A DNA stretch of 39,188 nucleotides from Alphaproteobacteria bacterium (GCA_017457005.1 JAFTII010000012.1:1-39188); one strand, 5' to 3'; shown: positions 15,747 to 25,246, numbered from the stretch's first letter. Made by a program: numbers and translations. The notes: generated by a model not told the origin, from the sequence alone.

Positions 15747-17267
15747 TTAACGTCCATAAGATTTTGTATTTTGGTTTTGTGGCTCTGCTTTAGAGAGTAG
15801 AGAACTTAAGCCGTTGATTGGTACATAAGCCATTTGCGGACGATTACATACTTCATAATTTACTTCATAGAGATTTTTACGTAATATTTCTAAACTAAGC
15901 CATGGATTATCTAAGGAATATTTTCCTAAAAACTGTTGAGCGGCTTCGTTAATCAGCGGCTTTAAAGCTTTTTGAGCATATTGTTTGCGAGATTTTGCTT
16001 CTTCAAAAGTTTGTGCTTGAGCTGCAAAATTCTCGGCAGCAACAGCTCCTAAATAGCCGTTGATTGAGCGATACATACCGGCATAATCTCTCAGATAAAT
16101 ATGTTTTTCACGGCGTTGATCAATCGGAAGTCCCGGTTCTCCGGCAAAATCTATAAATTTTAAATCATTGTCAGGGGTAACCATTACTTGTCCTAAGTGA
16201 AAATCTCCATGTACTCGGCAAATATGTCCCTTATCATCAGATGAGTTAATTTTATTAATTTGTTTATTGATGAAATTTTGAGTCAGTTCATCCCAATTAT
16301 AAAGTAATTTTTGTGCTTTAAGCTTACTTTCTGTAGGAAGATTATCTATATTCTCAACGATATTGCGATGCGATTGATGTAGTAAAACAGTTAATTGTTT
16401 TTGGTAGTTATGTATAAATTTTTCATCAACCGGAATAGGTTCAAAAGCAGGGTTGCCATCGGATTTTGATAAGCAAGTTGACATTTCTTCTGTTTTGGTT
16501 CCCAAAGTTGTTGCCAGTTGCATAAAAATAGGACAATTTTGAGGAGTTAATTCTGTTTGTCTCAAATATCCAAAGCGAAGTTTTTCATTTAAATATGAAA
16601 GTGAAAAATTCCACATGTCACCTTGGTTGATGACGAATTCTTGTATAATTCCTGAAGAAGACTTAAGCCCATCTTTATTTGTAATAGTTAAATAACCATA
16701 AGTTTTAGGCATAACACTACTTTCTTCAGCCATTAGTTTTTCATTCATTTCCAGTTCGGGATTAATTTCTTTAGTAAAAGATAAAATTCTTTCTAATTTG
16801 AATGCTAATTGATTATCTCCGACTATGATGGTTGAATTACTTTGTTCTACGTTTAGAGGGGTAGAATTTTTACGGATGTTATCTTTGATAATTCCAGCTT
16901 TTTTTCCTTGAACATATTCAAGTTTCCAACCTCCGGGTATGTCAATAGTGTTATTATTTTCTTCTAAATGAAGCATAAAAGAACGCCAAAAATCTTCTTG
17001 TTGAACGGCATCGGTATATGTTTCTGAGTTGATATTTATGGTTGTCTCTAATTTGGAGTTATCGGTTTTTACAAGAGGCATCATAAAGTATCTGGGTGGG
17101 TAATCTTTAAGTTCAGCTTTACCAATTGCTAAAAGTTTTTGATCGTTATCAAAACTTACATAATCAAAACTAATGTTTTCAACTTGATTGTTGCTAATTT
17201 CGGATTTAAAATTGCACCATCTCTGGTTGTAGAGATAGTTGCTAAAATTGTCTTGTGTACTGTTCAT
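15747..17267 (-). CDS. Maltokinase-like protein
   Basis: A 506-residue protein with an aminoglycoside-phosphotransferase-like kinase fold and an N-terminal cap. The C-terminal half closely follows maltokinase (Mak/Pep2): the catalytic loop CRVHGDFHLGQ (Asp about 355), IDFAGEPGLPIDQRREKHIYLRDYAGM, and near the end LYEVNYEVCNRP. Maltokinase makes maltose-1-phosphate from maltose and ATP, the substrate of GlgE. Mak usually has DFEGEP; here one Glu is Ala. The frame could start at TTG 17270, but the ATG at 17267 is better placed behind AGAGAAA. It is divergent from malQ, which fits alpha-glucan metabolism. No treS or glgE is in the window. Confidence 0.75.
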   Translation of the reverse strand: MNSTQDNFSNYLYNQRWCNFKSEISNNQVENISFDYVSFDNDQKLLAIGKAELKDYPPRYFMMPLVKTDNSKLETTININSETYTDAVQQEDFWRSFMLHLEENNNTIDIPGGWKLEYVQGKKAGIIKDNIRKNSTPLNVEQSNSTIIVGDNQLAFKLERILSFTKEINPELEMNEKLMAEESSVMPKTYGYLTITNKDGLKSSSGIIQEFVINQGDMWNFSLSYLNEKLRFGYLRQTELTPQNCPIFMQLATTLGTKTEEMSTCLSKSDGNPAFEPIPVDEKFIHNYQKQLTVLLHQSHRNIVENIDNLPTESKLKAQKLLYNWDELTQNFINKQINKINSSDDKGHICRVHGDFHLGQVMVTPDNDLKFIDFAGEPGLPIDQRREKHIYLRDYAGMYRSINGYLGAVAAENFAAQAQTFEEAKSRKQYAQKALKPLINEAAQQFLGKYSLDNPWLSLEILRKNLYEVNYEVCNRPQMAYVPINGLSSLLSKAEPQNQNTKSYGR

Positions 17268-17380
17268 CAATTTCTCTTTTCTGTTGAATGTTTATGAGAA
17301 AAAAATAAGATAAAAAAATGTAAAAGTAAACAAATAGTTAAAAAAAGTTGCGAAAATATTGTGTTTTAGGAATAAAAATA

Positions 17381-19468
17381 ATGAATAGCTTAAAGAAAAT
17401 GGCAGAAATAATGGGAATTTCGTCCTCTTATATTGATAAAGTGGGAATTGAACATTATACAACAGATGAAATTCGCAAATTCTTTTTAAAATCAATGGGT
17501 TTAGATTCTTTTGAAAAAATTAATGAACAGATTAGTAAACTTTCAAAGACACCACTTTTGCCTGACGTAATGTCATTTTATGAAAATGAAGACATTGTTT
17601 TAGAGTTACATGGTTGTGGTAAATATGAAATATTTGTAAGGAATGAGGAAGAAAAGATAGTTTATCACAACGTAGTTGAGGGCAGAAATAAAATAAAATT
17701 AGAAGGGTTAAATTTCGGATATTACAAGGTTGAAGCTATTGGAAAAGAAAAAGCTCATTCTATGCTGATTTATGCTCCAACATTATGTTATCAACCTGAT
17801 TTTATAATTAACAAAGAACGTTTATATGGTGTTTCGGTTATGTTATATGCCCTACGTTCTAAAGATAGTATGGGAATAGGGGATTTTGCTGATTTAGCTG
17901 AAATTGTAAGAATCACAGCGCAAAATGGTGGAGATATTGTGGGGATTAATCCATTGGGAGTTATGTCACCTTATATTATTGATGATAAAGATTTATATAA
18001 AAAACTTCGTATAGATCAATGTGATGTTTCTCCGTATAGAACAATCAGCAGATTGTTTGTTAATTATATCTATTTAAGGTTACAAAATGAGAATGATTTT
18101 AAATCTTCAACCGAAATTAATAAATTTATAAGCGAAAATAAAGACTATTGTGATAAGCTTAATAATAGCGAACTTGTTATGTACAAGGAAGTTTTGTTGT
18201 TTAAGCTGAAAATTTTAGAAATGATGTTTGAACAGTTTAAAAAAACACCAGATAATAAACGTAAGGAGCAATTTGCTGATTATATCAAAGAAAAAGGTGA
18301 TATGTTGCAAAATTTATGTTTGTTTGAGGTATTGGCTGAAACGCAGACAAATAGCCATTTTTGGTGTTATTGGGAAAATAATTATGATGATATATCCTCT
18401 GTTGAAACAGAAAAATTTAAGTTGCAAAATTCTGATAGAATAGAGTTCTATGCGTATTGTCATTGGTTGGCAGATTTGCAAATTAAGAAAGTTCAGGAAT
18501 TGGCAAAAACATTAAATATGAAAATTGGTATTTATTCTGATATGCCAATCGGAGCTGCTTCTAATGGTGTGGAAGTTTGGGAAAATACTAAGGCGTACGT
18601 GTTAGATGCCGGAATAGGTGCTCCAGCAGATCCGATGAGGCCTAAGGGACAAAGTTGGGGGTTTACGCCATATCATCCGTTAGAATTGAAAAAACAGCAT
18701 TATGCTCCATTTATTAAATTAGTAAGAGAGAATATGCAATATTCCGGAGCTTTGCGAATTGATCACGCTATGGGATTAAGACGTTTGTTTTGGGGGTTTT
18801 TTGAAGATGGTAACCCTGTAGTGCAGGGCGCTTATGTATATTATGATATTAAAGATTTGACCGCTATTTTATCTGTAGAAAGTAATCGTCAAAAATGTTT
18901 GTTGATAGGAGAGGATTTGGGTACGGTTCCATCAGGATTTAGAGAGTATATGGCTGAACATGGTTTACTTTCTTATAAAGTGTTTTTTAGGCAAAAGGAA
19001 AAAAACGGAGAGTTTATTGTACCGGAAAATTACCAATATCTATCTTTGGCACAGCCTTCTACACATGACCAAGCTACAGCTTATGGTTTTTGGAAAAATA
19101 ATGATATTGAAGAATTTAATAATTGTGGATTATATGTTAATGATGAACAATATCAGGCAAATTTAGAGGGGCGCAAGCAAGATTGTGAAAATATGGTCAA
19201 AGCTTTTGAAAAACAAAATATGAATATAAGTAATGTTGAAAGCGAACTACATTTATTGGTAAATGAATATGGAGCAAAAACTCAAAGCGCATTATTTTTG
19301 GTACGATTGTGTGATATATATAAACAAGTGGTATTGGATAATGCTCCGGGGACGGTTTTTGAATATCCAAATTGGCGAATTAAGCTTAGCAAAACTGTTG
19401 AAGATATTAAAAATACAACAGATTTTGCCGATATGATGAGATTGATAAGCAAATATAGACAAAATTAA
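17381..19468 (+). CDS. malQ: 4-alpha-glucanotransferase (amylomaltase)
   Basis: A GH77 enzyme that transfers alpha-1,4-glucan segments between maltooligosaccharides. About 695 residues, with an N-terminal extension (about 1-130) as in E. coli-type MalQ. The catalytic domain shows SKDSMGIGDFADL, IYSDMPIGA, GAPADPMRPKGQSWGFTPYHP, the nucleophile Asp in LRIDHAMGLRRLFW, the acid/base Glu in IGEDLGTVP, and STHDQATA with the third conserved Asp. The open frame extends to an ATG at 17348, but AGGA at 17368-17371 points to the ATG at 17381. It is divergent from the maltokinase-like gene across about 110 bp of A/T-rich DNA that probably holds both promoters. Confidence 0.93.
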   Translation: MNSLKKMAEIMGISSSYIDKVGIEHYTTDEIRKFFLKSMGLDSFEKINEQISKLSKTPLLPDVMSFYENEDIVLELHGCGKYEIFVRNEEEKIVYHNVVEGRNKIKLEGLNFGYYKVEAIGKEKAHSMLIYAPTLCYQPDFIINKERLYGVSVMLYALRSKDSMGIGDFADLAEIVRITAQNGGDIVGINPLGVMSPYIIDDKDLYKKLRIDQCDVSPYRTISRLFVNYIYLRLQNENDFKSSTEINKFISENKDYCDKLNNSELVMYKEVLLFKLKILEMMFEQFKKTPDNKRKEQFADYIKEKGDMLQNLCLFEVLAETQTNSHFWCYWENNYDDISSVETEKFKLQNSDRIEFYAYCHWLADLQIKKVQELAKTLNMKIGIYSDMPIGAASNGVEVWENTKAYVLDAGIGAPADPMRPKGQSWGFTPYHPLELKKQHYAPFIKLVRENMQYSGALRIDHAMGLRRLFWGFFEDGNPVVQGAYVYYDIKDLTAILSVESNRQKCLLIGEDLGTVPSGFREYMAEHGLLSYKVFFRQKEKNGEFIVPENYQYLSLAQPSTHDQATAYGFWKNNDIEEFNNCGLYVNDEQYQANLEGRKQDCENMVKAFEKQNMNISNVESELHLLVNEYGAKTQSALFLVRLCDIYKQVVLDNAPGTVFEYPNWRIKLSKTVEDIKNTTDFADMMRLISKYRQN

Positions 19469-19506
19469 CAAAATAGTGTTTAAGGTGTTTTTTATTAAAT
19501 TTTTTC

Positions 19507-19534
19507 TTGAGATATTTGGAAAATGTAGTAAAAT
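19507..19534 (+). promoter_or_regulatory. Promoter of metG
   Basis: TTGAGA (19507-19512) and TAAAAT (19529-19534) are 16 bp apart, about 40 bp before the chosen metG start. This argues against the longer reading frame that begins inside the -35 box. Confidence 0.5.
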
Positions 19535-19572
19535 TCGGCAGAATTAATAATAAAAACGGAGAAAATAATAAA

Positions 19573-21270
19573 ATGTCTAAAGTTCTTGTTACCTCAGCAT
19601 TGCCATATATTAACGGTGTGCCTCATTTAGGGCATATGGTCGGGTGTTTATTACCTTCAGATATATACGCTCGTTATATGCGAATGATGGGTAATGAGGT
19701 GCTTTATATTGCCGGTACGGACGAGCATGGTACGACATCTGAAGTAGGCGCCTTAAAAGAAGATATGAATATTCAAGATTATTGTGATATGTACCATCAA
19801 CGTCATGTTCAGACTTATAAAGATTTTAATTTGTCTTTTGATTATTTCGGACGCACGTCAAGTGAGCAGAATAAAGAGATGACATATCATATCTTTGAAC
19901 AGCTGGATAAAAACGGTTTTATTGAAGAAAGAGCTATTAAACAAGTATATTCTGTTGATGATAAAATGTTTTTAGCTGACAGATATATTACAGGAACTTG
20001 TCCTTATTGCGGATATGAAAAAGCTCGAGGCGATCAATGTGAAAATTGTACGAAAGTGTTAGAACCTACAGATTTGATTAATCCTAAAAGTTCAGTTTCC
20101 GGCAGTACTAATTTAGAAGTTCGTGAAACCAAGCATTTATTTTTGAATTTGCCTAAGTTGGAAAGTAAACTTGCTGATTGGGTTAAAACCAAGGAGCCTT
20201 TTTGGCCTGATGTTGCTTATACCATTGCTCAAAAATGGCTTAAAGAAGGACTGCAGGCTCGTTGTATTACTCGTGATTTGAAATGGGGCTTTCCGGTAAA
20301 TAAAGAAGGATTTGAAGATAAAGTATTTTATGTTTGGTTTGATGCTCCTATCGGCTATATAGGTATTACAAAGCAATGGGCCGATGAAAATCCGGCGGAA
20401 AGAAATTGGAAAGATTGGTGGCTGAATGCTTCCAATGTACGTCATGTGGAATTTATGGGAAAAGATAATGTTCCTTATCATTCCATTACATTTCCGGCAA
20501 CATTGCTCGGAACTGCTGAAAATTGGACACAGGTTGATTATCTTAAAGGTATGAGCTATCTGACTTATGAAGGAGGTAAATTTTCCAAATCAGAAAAACG
20601 AGGAATATTTGCTGAAGATGCAATAAAGGAATTTCCGGCTGATTATTGGCGCTATTGGTTAATGAGTAATGCTCCGGAAGGCTCCGATTCATCTTTCAGT
20701 TTTGATTCTTTTGCTGCCGTAGTTAATAAGGATTTGAATGGAGTGTTGGGCAATTTTGTATCAAGAGTGCTAAAGATGACAGCATCTAAAATAGGAGAAA
20801 AAATCCCCGAAGGTGCAGAGTTGACAACAACCGAACAAGATTTGATTAAGAATTTGCAAATTAAAATTAATGATTATTTCAAATATATGAATGCAATGGA
20901 ATTTCGCAAAGCAATGAATGAACTTCGGGCTATCTGGGTAGAAGGTAATAATTATATTTCCGTAACGGAGCCATGGACAGTAATCAAAACAGATAAAGTG
21001 CGAGCTGAGACGATATTAAGGGTTTGTATAAATTTAATCAGAATTTTTGCAATTTTGGCGGCTCCGATTATGCCTAGTGTCAGTGAAGACATCTTTAAGC
21101 GATTAGGATTAACAGCCAATGATATGCCGATATTAAAGGATTTTGATGTGGAAAAAGAAATTAAAATGTTAAAAGCCGGAAAAAGTTTTGAAATCGGAGA
21201 TGCTTTATTTGAAAGAATAACTCCGGAAAGAATTGAAGAATTAAAGCAACAATACGGGAGTAAGGAGTAA
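19573..21270 (+). CDS. metG: Methionyl-tRNA synthetase
   Basis: A class I aminoacyl-tRNA synthetase charging tRNA-Met, about 565 residues. It has the HIGH-type motif PHLGH near the N-terminus (VTSALPYINGVPHLGH), a zinc knuckle with four Cys (CPYCGYEKARGDQCENC), AGTDEHG, WFDAPIGYIG, and the KMSKS-type loop KFSKSEKRG. The C-terminal EMAP-II-like tRNA-binding extension of E. coli MetG is absent, as in many bacteria. The frame is open from 19507, but MSKVLVTSALPY at 19573 is the family start, with GGAG 11 bases upstream. The stop overlaps the next start (TAATG). Confidence 0.96.
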   Translation: MSKVLVTSALPYINGVPHLGHMVGCLLPSDIYARYMRMMGNEVLYIAGTDEHGTTSEVGALKEDMNIQDYCDMYHQRHVQTYKDFNLSFDYFGRTSSEQNKEMTYHIFEQLDKNGFIEERAIKQVYSVDDKMFLADRYITGTCPYCGYEKARGDQCENCTKVLEPTDLINPKSSVSGSTNLEVRETKHLFLNLPKLESKLADWVKTKEPFWPDVAYTIAQKWLKEGLQARCITRDLKWGFPVNKEGFEDKVFYVWFDAPIGYIGITKQWADENPAERNWKDWWLNASNVRHVEFMGKDNVPYHSITFPATLLGTAENWTQVDYLKGMSYLTYEGGKFSKSEKRGIFAEDAIKEFPADYWRYWLMSNAPEGSDSSFSFDSFAAVVNKDLNGVLGNFVSRVLKMTASKIGEKIPEGAELTTTEQDLIKNLQIKINDYFKYMNAMEFRKAMNELRAIWVEGNNYISVTEPWTVIKTDKVRAETILRVCINLIRIFAILAAPIMPSVSEDIFKRLGLTANDMPILKDFDVEKEIKMLKAGKSFEIGDALFERITPERIEELKQQYGSKE

Positions 21271-22100
21271 TGATTAATCGTAAGAAAAGAAAGCAAGATG
21301 ATTATATCGGACCGCAAAAAGGGTGGGCAAAGTTTTTTCATAGATTGTTTTTGTTCCTTACATTTCCTTTGCGCAAACCGTGGTGGACTTTAGCTGTTTT
21401 GGTTGTGATGTTTTTGGCACCGACATTTGCCGGTGTTAAGCCTGCCGAAGTGCATTTGTGGTATTGGAATTTATTGAAAAAATCAAGTGTTCGGGTTTCT
21501 GATAAAGCAAAGACCATAATTGCGGAAATACCTAAAGTTGAAGTTGCGAATGTTGAGCCTAAAAGTGTGAAAATGGCTGAAGTAGAGAAGAAATCAAGTG
21601 GCAGAAAAATGTTTGAAAGAGCAAAATCTCCACCAATTGTAAAAACAATTCAAACAAGTTCTAGTGATGTGGCTGCGGTTTCAGAAAATGATACAAATAA
21701 TGAAATTGTTGTTGAACAACAAGAACCTCGTGTTGTTAATTTTGAAAAGCCGCAAGTTCAATCGGTTAATACAGTAAAAGAAAATCATAAAAATCTTGAT
21801 TTGATATATGTAGATGAACCTAAGCAAATTGAAGGAATGGCTATAGTAATAACTGCCAATGAAATAAAAGTAGGGAACACGGAATTGTTTTTGCATGGAA
21901 TATATGTATCGCCATATTCAGATAAAGGAAAACGCGCAAAAGTGTTTTTGATGGATACCATTAGCGGCAAAGATGTGAAATGTGAAGTTAAAGCTTATAC
22001 ATTTCAGTCAGTTCCAACGGCAATTTGTACTATTGACGGAATTAATATTAACAAGCAGTTAGTTGATTTAGGCTATTCTAAAAACGTGGCTCTTGATTAG
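21270..22100 (+). CDS. Membrane-anchored protein with degenerate SNase-like domain
   Basis: 276 residues. A basic N-terminus, then one membrane span (about 38-55, WWTLAVLVVMFLAPTFAGV), a charged low-complexity linker (about 75-180), and a C-terminal domain (about 185-276; GNTELFLHGIYVSP...KVFLMDTISGKDVKCEVKAYT...INKQLVDLGYSKN) that follows the staphylococcal-nuclease/thermonuclease fold pattern. The catalytic arginines and the usual Asp ligands are not recognisable, so it may bind rather than cut nucleic acid. The topology puts the domain in the periplasm. It overlaps metG by one base and is followed by trkH after 11 bp. Confidence 0.6.
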   Translation: MINRKKRKQDDYIGPQKGWAKFFHRLFLFLTFPLRKPWWTLAVLVVMFLAPTFAGVKPAEVHLWYWNLLKKSSVRVSDKAKTIIAEIPKVEVANVEPKSVKMAEVEKKSSGRKMFERAKSPPIVKTIQTSSSDVAAVSENDTNNEIVVEQQEPRVVNFEKPQVQSVNTVKENHKNLDLIYVDEPKQIEGMAIVITANEIKVGNTELFLHGIYVSPYSDKGKRAKVFLMDTISGKDVKCEVKAYTFQSVPTAICTIDGININKQLVDLGYSKNVALD

Positions 22101-22111
22101 GAGTTGGTTTG

Positions 22112-23545
22112 ATGTGGCAACCGGTATTAATGATAAGTGGGTATTTTATCAGCCTGTTAGGGGTGGCAATGTTGATACCTGCCGGTGTAGATGTATATTA
22201 TACCAATGCTAATTGGTCATATTTTATAACCTCATCAATAATATCTTTATTTATCGGTGTTTCTTTATTTTTAGCCAATAATAATAAAATTAATCATATT
22301 TCATTACAACAAGGCTATCTGCTTACTTGTTGCAGTTGGTTTTCCGTAGCGATTTTGGCGGCGATTCCGTTTGTTTTGTATGGAACAAATATACCGGATG
22401 CTGTTTTTGAAGCTTTTTCAGGAATTAGTACTACCGGTGCAACAATATATAAGGATGTTGAGAAACTGCCGAAAGCTATATTATTATGGAGAGCAATTTT
22501 ACATGGGTTGGGCGGAGTCGGAATAGTTATATTCGCAATTGCTTTATTGCCTTTTTTGGGAATTGGCGGAATGCAAGTTTTTCAACGAGAAAACTCAGAT
22601 GTAAATGAAAAGTTTATGCCTAAAATAAGTTATATCGCTAAAAGGATTATTTGGGTTTATTTAATTTTGATGATGGGATGTATGTTGGCGCTAAAACTTG
22701 CCGGTATGGGTTGGTTTGATACGATATGTCAAACATTATCCACAATTGCTACCGGTGGGTTTTCTACTAAAAACAAGTCTATTGCAGCTTTTAACAGTTC
22801 ATTAATAGAATGGGTAATTATCTGTTTTATGTTTTTAGCAGCATTGCCATTAACATTTTATCATAGTTTGTTGGCTACCAAAAATATTCACTCTTTAAGG
22901 TCTTCACAAGTGGCTGCATTTATAAAGGTTTTGTGTGTTTATATCGGGGGGTTAACTATTTGGTTGTGGTGGAATAATATTTATGATTTTACGACATCAT
23001 TACGTATGGCTGCTTTTAATGTTGTTTCTATAGTTACATCTACAGGGTTTGTTACTGCAGATTACTTAAACTGGGGAATATTTGCCGGAGCTTTGTTTTT
23101 AATATTTGCTTTAACTGGCGGATGTACAGGATCTACGTCAGGGTCTGTTAAAATCTTCAGATGGCAGGTTGTTTGGATACAAATAAAAAGGACATTTGTT
23201 TCTATTTTGGAACCGAATCGTATGTTGCCGTTAAAAATTGGACAAAGTAATATTTCTTGGGATGTTGCTTATTCTATATTGATCTTTTTGGCGGTATATA
23301 GCGTTAGTATTACAGTATTAACTCTTATAGTATCTGTTTGCGGAGTTGATTTTGTAACTGCTTTTAGTGCGGTTATTGCTTGTATAACTAATAGCGGTCC
23401 GGGAATTGGAAATATTGTAGGTCCAACCGGTACATACTCTGATTTAAGTGATGTTGTTAAGTACATTTTGGCAATAACAATGATTGTCGGTCGTTTGGAA
23501 GTTATGACCGTTTTAGTTGTATTTACTAAAAACTTTTGGAAGTAA
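22112..23545 (+). CDS. trkH: Trk-type potassium uptake protein TrkH
   Basis: The K+-translocating subunit of Trk systems, about 477 residues, with 10 or more hydrophobic segments. The four pore-loop signatures are recognisable: FSGISTTGATIY, STIATGGFSTK, VSIVTSTGFVTADY and ACITNSGPGIGNIVGPTG, each carrying the filter glycine. The C-terminus MIVGRLEVMTVLVVF is family-typical. An upstream TTG (22109) is in frame, but the ATG at 22112 has AGGAG at 8 bases. It needs a TrkA (NAD-binding) partner, which is not in the window. It is convergent with DUF2155, with only 13 bp between the stops and no hairpin. Confidence 0.93.
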   Translation: MWQPVLMISGYFISLLGVAMLIPAGVDVYYTNANWSYFITSSIISLFIGVSLFLANNNKINHISLQQGYLLTCCSWFSVAILAAIPFVLYGTNIPDAVFEAFSGISTTGATIYKDVEKLPKAILLWRAILHGLGGVGIVIFAIALLPFLGIGGMQVFQRENSDVNEKFMPKISYIAKRIIWVYLILMMGCMLALKLAGMGWFDTICQTLSTIATGGFSTKNKSIAAFNSSLIEWVIICFMFLAALPLTFYHSLLATKNIHSLRSSQVAAFIKVLCVYIGGLTIWLWWNNIYDFTTSLRMAAFNVVSIVTSTGFVTADYLNWGIFAGALFLIFALTGGCTGSTSGSVKIFRWQVVWIQIKRTFVSILEPNRMLPLKIGQSNISWDVAYSILIFLAVYSVSITVLTLIVSVCGVDFVTAFSAVIACITNSGPGIGNIVGPTGTYSDLSDVVKYILAITMIVGRLEVMTVLVVFTKNFWK

Positions 23546-23558
23546 TAGGTATAATTTA

Positions 23559-24263
23559 TTATTCGGTTAATTCGTTTTCATCATTTTCAGAAAAACCGTT
23601 TTCTTCATCTTCTATTGTAAAATTTGGAGTTTCTTCTATTTGTAATAAATCTTGAGGATTGCCTTCCTGATTATTGTCAGATTGATTTACAACTACGGAA
23701 ATAACTTCTTTTGCTGGGGCTTCCGTTGTTGTGAGAGTTGCTTCAGTTTCAGGAGTATCTATAGAAATATTATCACTATTTATGGTTGTCGGCACAAGTA
23801 TAGATGCTTCTTCTTTTTGAGTAGAAATAATCGCATCTCTGGCGGAGAGTTCTTCTGCGGATAATGTTGTAGCTTTGACCTTGCTATTAGTACATTTTAG
23901 TAACCAGACATCATAAATTGGGTGTTCAACAGCATTAAGCGCCGGAGATGAAGAAAACATCCATCCTTTGAAAATGTTAATAGGAGTTTGCGTATTGTAT
24001 GTGTCAGCAATATCAACAAAAGCGATATTTTCAGGAGTATCTTCCGGTGCGCTGGTTACACATTTACGCACGACAATAGAGAAACTACCGAATTTAACTT
24101 CGCCATTTACGGGGACATCAATTTCACTAACTCTACCGGTAATCTTATCCATTGCTTGCATGTGAGCGGTATCGGTATTGGTATAGGAATTGGCGAAAGC
24201 TACTGATGAGAGCATTAGTACGGATATTCCGCCGTATATAATGCTATTCTTGATTTGAACCAT
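23559..24263 (-). CDS. DUF2155 domain periplasmic protein
   Basis: 234 residues. The signal peptide (1-24, ending VAFA) is followed by a DUF2155 domain (about 35-130) with MDKITGRV, a Cys in VVRKCVTSAPEDTPENIAFVDI, FKGWMFSSSPALNAVEHPIYDVWLLKC, and a second Cys; the two may form a disulfide. The C-terminal 100 residues are acidic, T/E-rich low complexity. DUF2155 is found almost only in Alphaproteobacteria, often next to mlaD, as here; its function is unknown. It overlaps the preceding MCE gene by 20 bases, so the two are probably translationally coupled. Confidence 0.87.
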   Translation of the reverse strand: MVQIKNSIIYGGISVLMLSSVAFANSYTNTDTAHMQAMDKITGRVSEIDVPVNGEVKFGSFSIVVRKCVTSAPEDTPENIAFVDIADTYNTQTPINIFKGWMFSSSPALNAVEHPIYDVWLLKCTNSKVKATTLSAEELSARDAIISTQKEEASILVPTTINSDNISIDTPETEATLTTTEAPAKEVISVVVNQSDNNQEGNPQDLLQIEETPNFTIEDEENGFSENDENELTE

Positions 24264-24705
24264 TATCTGTCACCATAAATATAATTTCACCGACCATATC
24301 TTCTAAAGTTTTGAAATCTTTAGTGTTTTGCATGGTATCACCGTCTTTAAGAAATTCTTTGCTATGTCCGGGGATTATTTTTATAAATTTATCGCCGATT
24401 AAACCGTCTCCGACTATGGCTGCTTCACTATCTATCGGAAGTTTGATATTTGAGGACAGGCTCATTTTGATATCAGCCGTATAGTCTTCATTATCTAATG
24501 ATTGGGCAATTACGGTACCTATTTTGATACCGTTAAGGCGAACATCAGATCCGGTAGTAAGACCTCCAACCTTTAAAAACCGAGCATTTACATTGTATCC
24601 CTTAACAACTTGTAAGTCTGATACATTATAGGCAAAATATGCAAAAAATCCTGCAATAACTAATACAACTATTCCCATAATGGTTTCTACCGGTCTTTTG
24701 TTCAT
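24244..24705 (-). CDS. mlaD: MCE-domain protein, MlaD-like (second of two)
   Basis: 153 residues: one N-terminal membrane span (about 9-27) and a single MCE domain (about 38-115) with ARFLKVGGLTTGSDVRLNGIKIGTV and GDGLIGDKFIKIIPG. MlaD forms the periplasmic hexameric ring of the MlaFEDB phospholipid transporter that keeps the outer membrane asymmetric. Size and the GIVVLVIAGFFAYFAY anchor fit MlaD. No mlaE, mlaF, mlaB or mlaC is in the window. Another MCE gene precedes it by 21 bp, so either could be the true MlaD. Confidence 0.88.
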   Translation of the reverse strand: MNKRPVETIMGIVVLVIAGFFAYFAYNVSDLQVVKGYNVNARFLKVGGLTTGSDVRLNGIKIGTVIAQSLDNEDYTADIKMSLSSNIKLPIDSEAAIVGDGLIGDKFIKIIPGHSKEFLKDGDTMQNTKDFKTLEDMVGEIIFMVTDNGSNQE

Positions 24706-24726
24706 GTAATATCTCCTAAATACAGA

Positions 24727-25224
24727 CTATTGTTTCTTTGATTTGTTGCGATTGGCTTTGCCAATTCCGATTATTCTATCAATTAATTCTTCAATTACCA
24801 TTGCATCTTGAGTATAAGCAAATTCATCTCCTGAAGCCAACATATCTTCTGATCCGCCGGGTTCTATTTCAATATATTTTGCACCCATCAGACCGGAGCT
24901 TACAATGGAGGCACTACTGTCGTCAGGGAGCTGGATATTGTCTTTAATTTCCAAAGTAAGTATTGCTTTGTAGTTTTCATCAAGTTTGGCATCTACAATT
25001 TTTCCGATATTCATTCCGGCAAGACGAACCATATCTCCAACCAATAGACCATCTGTGCGATTAAAACGGGCTTGTAGGGGGTAATAGGTTCCGGCTTCTT
25101 GATGGCTGATACGTTTGTCAGCTAAAATCCAAAAAGATATAATGAGTAAAATTCCCATCGCAACTCCGAAGCCGATTTTGAGGTTGCGAGTTTCTTCTTT
25201 GCTATAGGTATCTTTTATTAACAT
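24727..25224 (-). CDS. MCE-domain protein, MlaD-like (first of two)
   Basis: 165 residues with one membrane span (about 18-34, IGFGVAMGILLIISFWIL) and one MCE domain (about 45-125; ARFNRTDGLLVGDMVRLAGMNIGKIV, SGLMGAKYIEIEPGG). It is a clear paralogue of the next gene but quite diverged: alignable over about 120 residues with the same MCE signature. It has a longer charged N-terminus and a lysine-rich tail (KANRNKSKKQ). The pair may form a mixed or two separate periplasmic rings for lipid transport. It is the first gene of the minus-strand operon. Confidence 0.85.
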   Translation of the reverse strand: MLIKDTYSKEETRNLKIGFGVAMGILLIISFWILADKRISHQEAGTYYPLQARFNRTDGLLVGDMVRLAGMNIGKIVDAKLDENYKAILTLEIKDNIQLPDDSSASIVSSGLMGAKYIEIEPGGSEDMLASGDEFAYTQDAMVIEELIDRIIGIGKANRNKSKKQ

Positions 25225-25246
25225 TGATTAAATTCCTTATGAAACT

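Noticed and set aside
17348..17380. Longer start for malQ
   Set aside because: AGGA at 17368-17371 precedes the ATG at 17381, and the extra residues have no family match.
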